6,141 nucleotides of DNA from Candidatus Baldrarchaeum yapensis (GTDB lineage Archaea; Asgardarchaeota; Baldrarchaeia; Baldrarchaeales; Baldrarchaeaceae). The stretch covers positions 1 through 6,141 of the forward strand of contig JAEOSH010000077.1 in assembly GCA_016840465.1 (NCBI GenBank), written 5' to 3'. The notes under the pieces are model-generated. The model made no database searches and was not told where the DNA came from. It worked only from the letters and a program-made list of their open reading frames with translations. Position numbers and translations under genes: made by a program. Below are positions 1-5,928 of this stretch, in pieces; the first letter of the stretch is position 1, and each line of letters begins with the position of its first letter.

Positions 1-15
1 CCTCACGTGCGTCCG
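1..15. repeat. terminal direct repeat, left copy
   Basis: The first 15 bases, CCTCACGTGCGTCCG, are identical to the last 15 (6127-6141). An exact match of this length at both extreme ends is very unlikely by chance, so it looks like the overlap of a circular or tandemly repeated sequence of 6126 bp unit length. The split radical SAM gene and the end-to-end RNA pairing point the same way. Confidence 0.9.
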
Positions 16-90
16 CCCACGCCTGATCGGGACCGCCCGGTCATCAGCACGGGCACCACGATCGATGTTCCCAGCCGGGTTTATAAAAGT
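1..90 (+). ncRNA. GC-rich structured segment, likely 3' continuation of RNA locus B
   Basis: No plausible protein is coded here. The segment is GC-rich and full of short stems: GCGT/ACGC around bases 10-23, then CTGAT/ATCAG enclosing GACC/GGTC at about 23-47 with a 3-nt bulge. Bases 47-61 are complementary to 5997-6012 over 15 bp with one bulged T, which makes sense only if this segment follows the right end of the window. A TATA-like run, TTTATAAAAG at 80-89, closes the segment and could serve either strand. I infer that it is the 3' part of the RNA or insertion that begins near 5816; alternatively it is a separate minus-strand RNA started from that TATA-like run. Confidence 0.4.
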
Positions 91-109
91 TGGGGTTTCC
101 ATGATGGTT

Positions 110-117
110 GAAAGTAT
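110..117. repeat. right flanking direct repeat of the locus-B insertion
   Basis: GAAAGTAT here matches GAAACGTAT at 5709-5717 with one base missing. Read across the closed ends, the two copies bracket the block carrying RNA locus B. Joining the left copy to base 118 gives a continuous radical SAM reading frame (GRNVSAIFIP), so this is either a target-site duplication or a crossover core. Confidence 0.5.
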
Positions 118-368
118 CGGCAATATTCATCCTAGTGAATAGTCGATGTTGGTGAGGTTGAGCGATAGCCGAGTTCATAGCCAGTGTGGATGACAGAATT
201 CCACTCCACATAATAGGGTATATGCCCGTACCAGGTATGCCTTGGAGGAGACCAACAGTTGAGGAGATGCGGAGGGCAGCGCTTCGCGCGAAAAGGCATC
301 TAAGGAGTGTTTCGTGGTCACTACCGTCGATAGAGGAGATATCGTATCTGAGCATCAGGTTGCTTTAA
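118..368 (+). pseudogene. radical SAM protein, C-terminal third (decayed)
   Basis: This is the tail of an archaeal radical SAM protein, probably of the pyruvate-formate-lyase-activating-enzyme-like group (COG1180-type). Pieced together over frameshifts it reads VSAIFI, IVDVGEVER, IAEFIASVDD, then RIPLHIIGYMPVPGMPWRRP and a helical tail ending at TAA 366-368. The PLHIIGYMPVPGMPW stretch matches the C-terminal barrel region I recall for these proteins. At least two frameshifts are visible, near 132-138 and near 163-165. The N-terminal portion with the cluster cysteines lies at 5251-5717, so this piece has no start and cannot work alone. With the front part the restored gene would be about 239 codons, close to my estimate of the family's normal length; nothing appears deleted between the halves. 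The family assignment is from memory of motifs; the substrate is unknown. Confidence 0.72.
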
Positions 369-390
369 TAAAAAGGAAGTTTTTGTTTTA
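366..390. terminator. T-rich bidirectional termination region between convergent genes
   Basis: The short gap between the convergent radical SAM pseudogene and the superoxide reductase gene has T-runs on both strands: GTTTTTGTTTT on the plus strand (379-389) and TCCTTTTTATTA on the minus strand (366-377). Archaeal polymerases terminate at such T-rich tracts. No strong hairpin is present. Confidence 0.4.
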
Positions 391-404
391 ACGTTCGGTA
401 GCGG

Positions 405-788
405 CTATTTTGACATCCACAATCCGTGGACGTTGCAGTATGCTCTAGCTTTGATATTATCAATCCCGGTTTTTACTTCAAAAGCCGCCTTCGGCTTGTC
501 TCCAAGGCTCAAAAACTTTCTGTAGACACCGTTGTTCGTTATCAGTTCTATCCATTCGATATGGTGCGCCTCGTTCATTGGATGCTCTACTGAACCAACC
601 CTTACGAGGATTCCCTCGTCCGTTGTTTCGATTATGGGCACGTGCTTCTCTCTGCCCTCATCCATCGTCCTTTCCTCTATTAGTTCCATGGGCTGTCCAC
701 AACAGACAAGCTTCCCCTTCCCAGGGTGTAGCACCTCGACAATATTCCCGCAGACGTTACATTTATAGATCTGCATCTCCTCGGTCAT
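405..788 (-). CDS. dfx: desulfoferrodoxin-type superoxide reductase
   Basis: A 127-residue cytoplasmic iron protein that reduces superoxide to hydrogen peroxide without making oxygen. It has the full two-domain form. The N-terminal desulforedoxin-like domain carries centre I ligands C10, C13, C29 and C30 (CNVCG, then CCGQPM). The C-terminal domain carries centre II ligands H49, H69, H75, C118 and H121 (EKHVP, EHPM..HH, YCNVHGLW), with the conserved E47-K48 pair beside the active site; spacing agrees with characterised desulfoferrodoxins. ATG at 788 is chosen because it begins the standard N-terminus; GTGAGATGA lies just upstream. It starts 16 nt after the rubrerythrin stop, so the two are almost certainly co-transcribed: rubrerythrin can remove the peroxide made here. 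No odd features. Identification is very secure. Confidence 0.96.
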   Translation of the reverse strand: MTEEMQIYKCNVCGNIVEVLHPGKGKLVCCGQPMELIEERTMDEGREKHVPIIETTDEGILVRVGSVEHPMNEAHHIEWIELITNNGVYRKFLSLGDKPKAAFEVKTGIDNIKARAYCNVHGLWMSK

Positions 789-804
789 GATCTCATCTCA
801 CTTT

Positions 805-1389
805 TTAATATTCCTCACAGAGAGGTTTGAAATACGCGCGAGAATGACCGCAGGAGGGGCATTCTTCCGGCGGCTCCTCCCCGTAGTGCACGTATCCGCA
901 CTCCATACATACCCACCATATCTTTTTCTTCTTCCTAAATATCGACCCCGCTTCCAACTCCTTCAATATCTTTCTGAATCTCTGCTCATGGTGTTCCTCG
1001 GCCCTGGCAATGGCCCTCAGCCTGTTTGCAACTTCTATAAGACCCTCACTTTCAGCAACATCGGCAAACTCGGGATACATTTTTGTGTGCTCGTAGTTTT
1101 CTCCTATTATTGCCGCCTTCAGGTTCTCGACCGTGCTTCCCAATACTATAGGGGCGCCGACCTCTACTTTTACTTCGTCGGGCGCGTTATTCGTCCTTCT
1201 CCTAATCTCATTGATAAGCTTAAAAAGGGTGCTTGCGTGCTCTCTTTCGTTTTCGGCGGTGATCTCAAAAACCTCTGCTATTTGCTCATACCCCTCCTTC
1301 CTAGCGACTTTTGCGTAGAACAAATAGCGATTTGCTGCCTGGGATTCGCCAACGAACGCCTTAACGAGATTATGGAGCGTTTTCTGCAA
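805..1389 (-). CDS. rbr: rubrerythrin (diiron peroxidase with C-terminal rubredoxin domain)
   Basis: A 194-residue cytoplasmic non-haem iron peroxidase that reduces hydrogen peroxide to water. The ferritin-like four-helix domain (about 1-145) has diiron ligands E15, E48xxH51, E97, E100 and E131xxH134 (motifs VGESQA, ENEREH, GENYEH, EEHH). The C-terminal rubredoxin domain has C161xxC164 and C177xxC180 (CMECG, CPSCG), binding one iron that passes electrons to the diiron site. The start is TTG at 1389: it gives the usual N-terminus (MQKTLHNLVKAF) and a strong GGAGGAGG site lies 8 nt upstream. An ATG at about 1397 is out of frame and stops quickly. First gene of an operon with the superoxide reductase. 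A TATA-like element and a perfect dyad lie directly upstream, suggesting redox control. Confidence 0.96.
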   Translation of the reverse strand: MQKTLHNLVKAFVGESQAANRYLFYAKVARKEGYEQIAEVFEITAENEREHASTLFKLINEIRRRTNNAPDEVKVEVGAPIVLGSTVENLKAAIIGENYEHTKMYPEFADVAESEGLIEVANRLRAIARAEEHHEQRFRKILKELEAGSIFRKKKKIWWVCMECGYVHYGEEPPEECPSCGHSRAYFKPLCEEY

Positions 1390-1426
1390 ACCTCATTCCT
1401 CCTCCTAAAACATAGGGTTTTCGTTG

Positions 1427-1437
1427 CCTTAAACTTT
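1427..1437 (-). promoter_or_regulatory. probable TATA box of the rbr-dfx operon
   Basis: On the minus strand this reads AAAGTTTAAGG. A start point about 25 nt downstream would fall near 1405 and give a leader of about 16 nt that holds the GGAGGAGG ribosome site. The placement is good; the match to the archaeal TATA consensus is moderate. Confidence 0.45.
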
Positions 1438-1440
1438 CTA

Positions 1441-1455
1441 GTAATGGAACATTAC
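1441..1455. promoter_or_regulatory. 15-bp dyad, candidate operator for rbr-dfx
   Basis: GTAATG-GAA-CATTAC is a perfect 6-bp inverted repeat with a 3-nt spacer. It lies only about 4 bp upstream of the TATA-like box, overlapping where TFB would contact its recognition element. A dimeric repressor bound here would block transcription of the two oxygen-defence genes. The regulator is not in the window. Confidence 0.5.
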
Positions 1456-1474
1456 GATGAGAAATTCGTTTGAT

Positions 1475-1484
1475 TGTTGCAACA
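1475..1484. promoter_or_regulatory. 10-bp perfect palindrome upstream of rbr
   Basis: TGTTGCAACA is a perfect palindrome 20 bp upstream of the 15-bp dyad. It may be a second regulator site; a short palindrome like this can also occur by chance. Confidence 0.25.
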
Positions 1485-1515
1485 TACTTTAACAATAAGA
1501 ACTCGGAAGCCTATG

Positions 1516-1528
1516 CACAAAAATTGTG
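1516..1528 (-). terminator. possible terminator after the aldolase operon
   Basis: On the minus strand CACAATTTTTGTG combines a 5-bp dyad with a T5 run, 13 bp past the aldolase stop. This suits archaeal T-tract termination of the three-gene operon before the rbr promoter; a regulatory site is an alternative. Confidence 0.35.
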
Positions 1529-1540
1529 TGGGAGGTGGTG

Positions 1541-2206
1541 TTATCTTCTACGTGTTCCTCTAAGCAGTCTATACATTTGAGTTCCGAATTTTATCGATTC
1601 TTCCGGAAGCAGATGGACGTCGCCTATGCCCGATGCGAGGATGTAGATCATTGCCGCTCGTTCTACAAGTTGCGTTACTAAAAACGCCTCTTCTAAATCC
1701 TTGCCACAACATAGGAGTCCGTGATTTGCGAGCAACACAGCATTTCTATCCTCTAATGCCGCGACGGCATTGTTTGCAAGTTCCTCCGTTCCGGGCATCG
1801 CGTATTCTGCAACTTTAACTTCCCCTCCGACGTGTGCGAGGAACTCGTCCACAAGTGGAGGTATGTTCTTTCTGGCCACCGCAAATGCCGATGCGAATAT
1901 CGGGTGGGTGTGTATCACCGCGCCCACGTCCTCTCTTGATCTGTAAATTGCCAAGTGCATTTTTATCTCTATTGAGGGGTTGCGTTTGCCCTCGATTCTC
2001 TTTCCGGAGAGGTCTACGACAACCAAGTCATCGGGTGTTAAATCCTCGTAATTCACTTGACTTGGGGTTACAACTATGAGGTTTGGGTCTTCTGGAACCC
2101 TTGCGCTTATATTTCCGGCCGATCCTACGACTAGTCCGGACTCTAAGATCTTCCTTCCGTACCTGACAACTTCGTTTTTTAATCCGGTGATATCCTTTCC
2201 GGACAT
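1541..2206 (-). CDS. class II aldolase (L-fuculose-phosphate aldolase family)
   Basis: A 221-residue zinc aldolase of the FucA/AraD/RhaD family. Members cleave ketose 1-phosphates to dihydroxyacetone phosphate plus an aldehyde, epimerise ribulose phosphate, or decarboxylate phosphorylated oxo-sugar acids. Visible features: the substrate-phosphate loop SAGNISAR (29-36) and TPSQ (47-50), catalytic-glutamate region PSIEIKMH with E80, zinc ligands H99 and H101 in IHTHP and H162 in ANHG, and Y135 in AEYAMPG. Length matches the family. ATG at 2206 is preceded by GAGGT at good spacing, and that site overlaps the kinase stop (9-nt gap), showing tight coupling. Archaeal relatives make lactaldehyde from fuculose phosphate for cofactor F420; here the kinase and dehydrogenase neighbours suggest instead the last step of a sugar or sugar-acid pathway. 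Family secure, substrate not. Confidence 0.9.
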   Translation of the reverse strand: MSGKDITGLKNEVVRYGRKILESGLVVGSAGNISARVPEDPNLIVVTPSQVNYEDLTPDDLVVVDLSGKRIEGKRNPSIEIKMHLAIYRSREDVGAVIHTHPIFASAFAVARKNIPPLVDEFLAHVGGEVKVAEYAMPGTEELANNAVAALEDRNAVLLANHGLLCCGKDLEEAFLVTQLVERAAMIYILASGIGDVHLLPEESIKFGTQMYRLLRGTRRR

Positions 2207-2215
2207 GGGTATACC

Positions 2216-3757
2216 TCACAGGAGGGATTCTGCTTTTAAATATAGTCTTTTCCATCTAGAATAGTGGGTGGTGTAGGCATTATGGTTTTTCTCATCGGCG
2301 TGAACCTCACGTGAGACCTTTACCATCGACCTCACGGCCGATTCAAAGTCGCGGTATTCGCGGATTCCGATCATTGCACATATTGCACATCCGAGACTAC
2401 TACTCTCCGTCACCTTGGGAATCTTCACACTAACTCCGAGCACATCGGATAATATTTGTACAAATAGTTTGTTTTTTGCCATTCCTCCGGTCACTATTGC
2501 GGCCAGTGGGGTGTATTTCGCAACTTCGCATATTGTTTCCAAGTTTGCTCTTATTGCGAATGCTATATTTTCGAGAATGGATCTTATGAAGTGACCCGCC
2601 GTTACTTGTCGAGCCCTGACAAGGACCTGTTGCGGGAAGAGAAAGACCGACGGCCTGATGGATACGAACTTTCGTGCATCCATTATTTGTGGACCGAGGG
2701 ATGAAACTAAGCCGTCGGATCCCACTGGTGCTTTTGATCCGAGTTTTTCCATGACTTCGTAAAGGACTTCATCCTTCTCTCTTATTTCGGGTGGCATTAG
2801 TGGTTTTGTGATGTTGTCCTTAAACCAGTCATAAACAAGGCCGGCGGCGCCTATGTTTGCTTCTAGTATCCATTTTCCAAGATACACGTGGCAGGTTGTC
2901 CAAATACGCATATGGGGGTCCAAAAGGGGAGAGTTTAGCACCATTTGGATGGGTGCTGTTGTCCCAGCTGCTATTCCCAGATCTTTATCGGCAATTACAC
3001 CCGCCCCGAGCATTGCACATTGGGTGTCTGCTCCTCCCACAATTACCTCGGTATTGTTACTTAATCCCAATTTGCTTGCCACCTCGCCTGTTATTGTTCC
3101 TATGGCCGTGCCTGGCTTTTCTATTTCCGGTAAAAGATACATTGGCAGACCAAGAGCTTCACATATTTCCTCGGACCATTCAAGTTTGTGAATATCGAGA
3201 AGCATTGTTTCGGCTGCGTTTGAGGGTTCTGAGACAATCTTACTCGATAATCTGTAAGTTACCCAGTCATTGATCGACAAAACCTTCCATATTTTGCTGA
3301 AGACCTCCGGGTTGTACCTTTTGAACCACAGAAGTCTGGGAAGCGCGAATAGAACTGGTGGCCAGTGTCCTGTTATTTCGAATATCCTATGGCCCATGGC
3401 TTTTTCTATTTCCGCCTGCACGAGAACCCCGCGTCCATCGGTGTTAGGTCCCGCGTACAGTTCTTTCCCCTCTTTGCTTATGAAAACGTAACTGTATCTC
3501 ATTCCAGTTACTGCGATCGCTCTTATTGCAGAACTGGGAACTCCGCTTCTGTCTATCGTTTTTCTAGCGGTTAAAACTATCTTATTCCAGAAGTCCTTTG
3601 GGTTGAACTCCACGGCATACGGCCTTGTGGGATCGTAGATATACTCCCATTTTGTGCGTTCTAAGGAGAGCATGTTCCCGTAGGAGTCAAAAATCGCGCA
3701 TCTTACCCCGCTAGTACCCGCGTCTATTGTGAGAACGTAAGGCTCCGGCATTGACAT
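2216..3757 (-). CDS. FGGY-family carbohydrate kinase (xylulokinase-like)
   Basis: A sugar kinase of about 513 residues that transfers phosphate from ATP to a sugar or sugar acid in the cytoplasm. Numbered from the ATG at 3757: the N-terminal phosphate loop IDAGTSGVRCAIFD (about 11-24), NDWVTYRL in the first actin-like domain, the catalytic aspartate D244 in VGGADTQ, the adenosine-side loop AAGTTAP (about 264-269), and the second FGGY signature around TGGMAKNKLFVQILSD (about 423-438). Length fits the family. It is not obviously glycerol kinase: the glycerol-contact motifs are not recognisable. ATG at 3757 overlaps the upstream stop (TGATG), implying translational coupling; GTG at 3760 and ATG at 3751 are alternatives. 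Lying between a dehydrogenase and an aldolase, it likely activates the substrate for cleavage. The substrate is unassigned. Confidence 0.9.
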   Translation of the reverse strand: MSMPEPYVLTIDAGTSGVRCAIFDSYGNMLSLERTKWEYIYDPTRPYAVEFNPKDFWNKIVLTARKTIDRSGVPSSAIRAIAVTGMRYSYVFISKEGKELYAGPNTDGRGVLVQAEIEKAMGHRIFEITGHWPPVLFALPRLLWFKRYNPEVFSKIWKVLSINDWVTYRLSSKIVSEPSNAAETMLLDIHKLEWSEEICEALGLPMYLLPEIEKPGTAIGTITGEVASKLGLSNNTEVIVGGADTQCAMLGAGVIADKDLGIAAGTTAPIQMVLNSPLLDPHMRIWTTCHVYLGKWILEANIGAAGLVYDWFKDNITKPLMPPEIREKDEVLYEVMEKLGSKAPVGSDGLVSSLGPQIMDARKFVSIRPSVFLFPQQVLVRARQVTAGHFIRSILENIAFAIRANLETICEVAKYTPLAAIVTGGMAKNKLFVQILSDVLGVSVKIPKVTESSSLGCAICAMIGIREYRDFESAVRSMVKVSREVHADEKNHNAYTTHYSRWKRLYLKAESLL

Positions 3758-4773
3758 CACGCTTGTCCCTTTTCTAATACTTCAGGATTGACAACGAACT
3801 TGGGGCGTTCACCTCTGATAAAGCGCTCAATGTCCTCCGCTAGGATCTTTGCCTGTCTATCTATTACCTCGTGTGTTGATCCGCCTATGTGCGGCGTTAC
3901 TATCACGTTATCGAATTCAAGCAACGGGTTTCTCGAATCTATTGGTTCCCTTGCCGAGACGTCTACCGCGGCGCCCGCAATCCATCCTTCTCTGAGGGCT
4001 TTTATCAAGGCGTCCTCCTTGACAACCGCCCCACTAGCCATGTTGATGAAGTACGCCGTTCTCTTCATTCTCCTGAATTGTTCCTCCTTGAACATGTAAA
4101 GGGTTTCGGGCGTTACAGCGCAGTGAACCGTTACTATATCGGATTCGCGCAAGAGGGTTTCGAAATCCACCTTTTTAGCACCGACTTCGCGCAGTCTCTC
4201 ATCGCCATCTCCCACATATGGGTCGTAGACGAGAATTCTTGTTCCAAATGGCACCAATCTCTTTGCAACGCGGTATCCTATTCTTCCAAAGCCCACGATT
4301 CCCACGGTTTTTCCTCCCAGTTCGAATCCTCTCAGCCTTTCGTAGGTATCGAGGAAGTCGTCAAATCCCCCGACCACGACTTTTTCCACGCGGAGCATTC
4401 TATCGGCGAGGCATATTTTACGTAGGAGCGCTATTATGAGCCCTATTGTGAGATCCGCGACGGCATCGGCATTTCTCCCGGGAGTGTAAAAGACGGGAAC
4501 CCCTTTTTTCGTCGCGGCGTCTACTGCGACGTTTCGGACCTCATTTCTACATACTCCCACGAACTTCAGATCGCAAGACTCGAATACCCGCTTCCCCACG
4601 AAGTCTACCTCTACTATTATCGCGTCGAAATTCTCCTCCCGTATTCGCCTGATGAAGTCGTTATCTGATAGAACCCTTCTCGTCTTGAGCCACGGTTCAT
4701 ACACTATCTCCATGTACTTTTCGAGAATCCGCATTCCCTCTTTCCCGAAAGCTGCGGTTATGAGCACCCGCAA
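3757..4773 (-). CDS. D-2-hydroxyacid dehydrogenase family protein, catalytic arginine replaced by serine
   Basis: A 338-residue protein of the D-isomer-specific 2-hydroxyacid dehydrogenase family (phosphoglycerate dehydrogenase, glyoxylate reductase and relatives), normally interconverting a 2-hydroxy acid and a 2-oxo acid with NAD(H). Split substrate domain at about 1-105 and 295-338; NAD-binding domain between, with GFGRIG (161-166) and D184 in VYDPY, suggesting NAD over NADP. Of the catalytic triad, E276 (REP) and H295 (TPHIGGST) are present, but the usual arginine of the N-x-x-R-G motif is S247 (NMASG; codon AGT at 4035-4033). No C-terminal ACT domain. The TTG start at 4773 gives the standard MRVLITAAFG; AAGGGA upstream is a weak ribosome site. 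First gene of the operon; its stop overlaps the kinase start. Fold certain, reaction uncertain. Confidence 0.9.
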   Translation of the reverse strand: MRVLITAAFGKEGMRILEKYMEIVYEPWLKTRRVLSDNDFIRRIREENFDAIIVEVDFVGKRVFESCDLKFVGVCRNEVRNVAVDAATKKGVPVFYTPGRNADAVADLTIGLIIALLRKICLADRMLRVEKVVVGGFDDFLDTYERLRGFELGGKTVGIVGFGRIGYRVAKRLVPFGTRILVYDPYVGDGDERLREVGAKKVDFETLLRESDIVTVHCAVTPETLYMFKEEQFRRMKRTAYFINMASGAVVKEDALIKALREGWIAGAAVDVSAREPIDSRNPLLEFDNVIVTPHIGGSTHEVIDRQAKILAEDIERFIRGERPKFVVNPEVLEKGQA

Positions 4774-4805
4774 TTTTATCCCTTTGCATAGTTACGGCGA
4801 AGGAC

Positions 4806-4818
4806 TTTTATTATTTTC
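4806..4818 (-). promoter_or_regulatory. probable TATA box of the dehydrogenase-kinase-aldolase operon
   Basis: The minus strand reads AAAATAATAAAAG, an A/T tract with archaeal TATA character. A start about 25 nt on, near 4786, gives a ~12-nt leader before the TTG start. It lies directly after the last hairpin of RNA locus A, so the operon may be transcribed from here, from the locus A promoter, or both. Confidence 0.45.
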
Positions 4819-4820
4819 AT

Positions 4821-5018
4821 GTCACTCGGACGTTCCGTTCTGACTCTCCGCCACTTTTGTTGCAATTGACGCGTGTGTGGCGGAGAGCCTTCCCGTCTCG
4901 GGGTCCATCGACGGGCTTTCGCGGGGAGCGGTACTCCGCGCGTCCATCTGCCCCTCGCTCCGCCCTTTCGGGCTTCCCTTCCTCTCACCGTCCCTCCCAC
5001 ATCCCGGGCGGAGCCCGC
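4821..5018 (-). ncRNA. candidate structured RNA, locus A
   Basis: About 198 nt with far higher GC than the neighbouring genes and no convincing protein. In RNA sense the visible elements are GCTCCGCCC (5014-5006) pairing with GGGCGGAGC (4965-4957); a competing GCCC-GAAA-GGGC tetraloop hairpin that shares the GGGC; a GC-rich hairpin at 4920-4940; CCCGTC/GACGGG at 4892-4915; an 11-bp stem CTCTCCGCCAC/GTGGCGGAGAG (4844-4854 with 4877-4887) whose loop holds GCAACAAAA; and a last hairpin at 4821-4844. The TATA box at 5035-5045 is correctly spaced for a start near 5015. Locus B shares the start motif GYGGGCTCCG, the CTCCGCCAC hairpin and the upstream 40-bp box. It could be a free RNA or a leader of the dehydrogenase operon. 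I do not recognise it as RNase P, SRP RNA or tRNA. Confidence 0.6.
4835..4864. repeat. inverted repeat shared by RNA loci A and B (hairpin segment), copy A
   Basis: These 30 bases match the reverse complement of 5929-5958 at 28 of 30 positions. They cover one arm and the loop of the CTCCGCCAC hairpin and the following CAGAACGG. Conservation of both stem and loop between two otherwise diverged loci suggests this is the functional core of the RNA. Confidence 0.85.
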
Positions 5019-5034
5019 TTAACACAACAGAAGT

Positions 5035-5045
5035 CCTTTATAAGG
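5035..5045 (-). promoter_or_regulatory. TATA box of RNA locus A
   Basis: CCTTATAAAGG on the minus strand is a strong archaeal TATA-like sequence. A start point about 25 nt downstream falls at 5014-5018, exactly where the GC-rich structured segment opens with GCGGGCTCCG. The sequence is a palindrome, so plus-strand activity cannot be excluded. Confidence 0.6.
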
Positions 5046-5058
5046 GTTTTGAGGTTGT

Positions 5059-5098
5059 AAAGGTGCGTGAAGGCAGCAAATGCAACACTATACGTTTC
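5059..5098. repeat. 40-bp box upstream of RNA locus A (inverted copy of 5709-5748)
   Basis: This matches the reverse complement of 5709-5748 at 37 of 40 positions. Both copies sit just upstream of an RNA-locus TATA box in the same relative orientation and begin, in the RNA sense, with GAAACGTATAGTGTTGCATT. It could be a shared promoter or activator element, or the terminal sequence of a mobile element. Confidence 0.85.
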
Positions 5099-5121
5099 CT
5101 CCCCGAGTTTCTCGAGGCGGA

Positions 5122-5157
5122 AGGAAAGTTATTAAATTATGGGTAACATCCTTTCCC
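5122..5157 (+). promoter_or_regulatory. hairpin and TATA-like run before the radical SAM pseudogene
   Basis: TTATTAAATTA at 5129-5139 resembles a TATA box for the plus-strand radical SAM gene. It lies inside an imperfect hairpin whose arms are GGAAAGTTA and TAAC-ATC-CTTTCC. A short dyad, GGTCA-TG-TGACC at 5180-5191, follows between the expected start point and the coding region and could be an operator. Confidence 0.3.
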
Positions 5158-5250
5158 TGAAAAGTAATACATGATAGGCGGTCATGTGACCATTTGCCGA
5201 GAAACAAATCGCAAGGACACAACTCACATCGATGCGTAGGGGGCGTTAAG

Positions 5251-5717
5251 GTGGGCGTGATGAAGTGGTGGCGGTGCAGAAATCCATTTTTTAGAAAGGT
5301 AACGTATGCGGAACGGTCAGGCACGATGTACGTTTACAGTTTTGGTTGCAACTGGGCGTGCCTAGTGTGTACTTAATAGGATAAAGGATCCATGTGAGGA
5401 GGACGGTTGCAGGAGGATTGAGGAACGAAGGATGGAGTACTATCGGAGTGGACTGATAAAAACTGTGAGGTTTCTTGGCGGGGAGCCCCTAATAAATCCC
5501 CAGTTGCCGGCCATAGCAAAGTTTGCGGCCGATTTGGGGGGTAAGGGTGGAAATTGGGCATACAAACCTTTCCGTGATGCCTCCCGATGTCGCCGAAAGT
5601 GCTGTTGTTAGCATAAAGGCCATTGATGAGGCATACATAGGAAGTATACTGGAAACTTTTCCAATAGGAATGTGCTCAGGAACTTTGAGAAGTACCACCA
5701 GAGGGGCAGAAACGTAT
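5251..5717 (+). pseudogene. radical SAM protein, N-terminal two thirds (decayed)
   Basis: Front part of the gene whose tail lies at 118-368. The best start is GTG 5251 with GGGGG eight bases upstream (ATG 5260 is the alternative), giving VMKWWRCRNPFF. The radical SAM cluster motif is intact: GCNWACLVC is CxxxCxxC, which would bind the 4Fe-4S cluster that cleaves S-adenosylmethionine. After a frameshift near 5373-5378 the frame continues with DPCEEDGC and the SAM-binding motif VRFLGGEP. A second shift in the G-run near 5535-5550 leads to VMPPDVAES and SIKAIDEA, and a third near 5640-5665 leads to NVLRNFEKYHQRGRNV. At 5709-5717 it meets the locus-B insertion. At least three frameshifts plus the interruption make it non-functional. 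Related archaeal proteins are annotated as pyruvate-formate-lyase activases, usually without proof. Confidence 0.8.
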
Positions 5718-5748
5718 AGTGTTGCATTTGTTGCCCTCATGCACCTTT
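5709..5748. repeat. 40-bp box upstream of RNA locus B (inverted copy of 5059-5098)
   Basis: This is the plus-strand copy of the box described for locus A. Its first nine bases, GAAACGTAT, are also the last sensible codons of the radical SAM front part (R-N-V), so the box begins exactly at the coding break. Confidence 0.85.
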
Positions 5749-5786
5749 GATGCACCGTAAAGCAATGAGGTGTGCTGATGCCGTAA

Positions 5787-5797
5787 CTTTATATTTG
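5787..5797 (+). promoter_or_regulatory. TATA box of RNA locus B
   Basis: CTTTATATTTG on the plus strand is a good archaeal TATA sequence. A start about 25 nt later, near 5816, lies three bases before the GC-rich segment beginning GGTGGGCTCCG, the same arrangement as at locus A. Confidence 0.6.
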
Positions 5798-5928
5798 TTT
5801 TCTCCACAAAGAAGATTTGGTGGGCTCCGATTTCCGAGAGCCCGCGGGCGATGAAGGTCCGGTGACGTACCGGAGAACCCGCGGTGAGGGGGTCGGAGCG
5901 TCGCCGCGATGAAGGTCTCCGCCACGAA

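Noticed and set aside
44-355. 103-codon minus-strand open frame at the left end
   Set aside because: Antisense to the radical SAM C-terminal fragment, which has recognisable family sequence; no ribosome site.
787-1473. 228-codon open frame on the plus strand
   Set aside because: It lies antisense over the unmistakable rubrerythrin gene and its sequence has no recognisable domain; it is a shadow frame.
4318-4330. GTTCGAATCC, resembling a tRNA T-loop
   Set aside because: It is in the middle of the dehydrogenase coding sequence and no cloverleaf can be drawn around it.
3889-4425. 178-codon open frame on the plus strand
   Set aside because: Antisense to the dehydrogenase, whose motifs are clear in the other strand; no ribosome site or domain.
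4776-5060. Arginine-rich open frames on both strands of the GC-rich segment
   Set aside because: They change frame with no conserved motifs, and the DNA is better explained by stems and loops of a structured RNA; low-complexity Arg/Pro/Ser composition is typical of translated GC-rich RNA genes.
5059-5748. A ~690-bp transposon with 40-bp terminal inverted repeats carrying the radical SAM gene
   Set aside because: The inverted copies are part of a larger symmetry that includes both RNA loci and their promoters, and the radical SAM gene continues beyond the right copy (at 118-368 across the join), so the repeats are not its ends.
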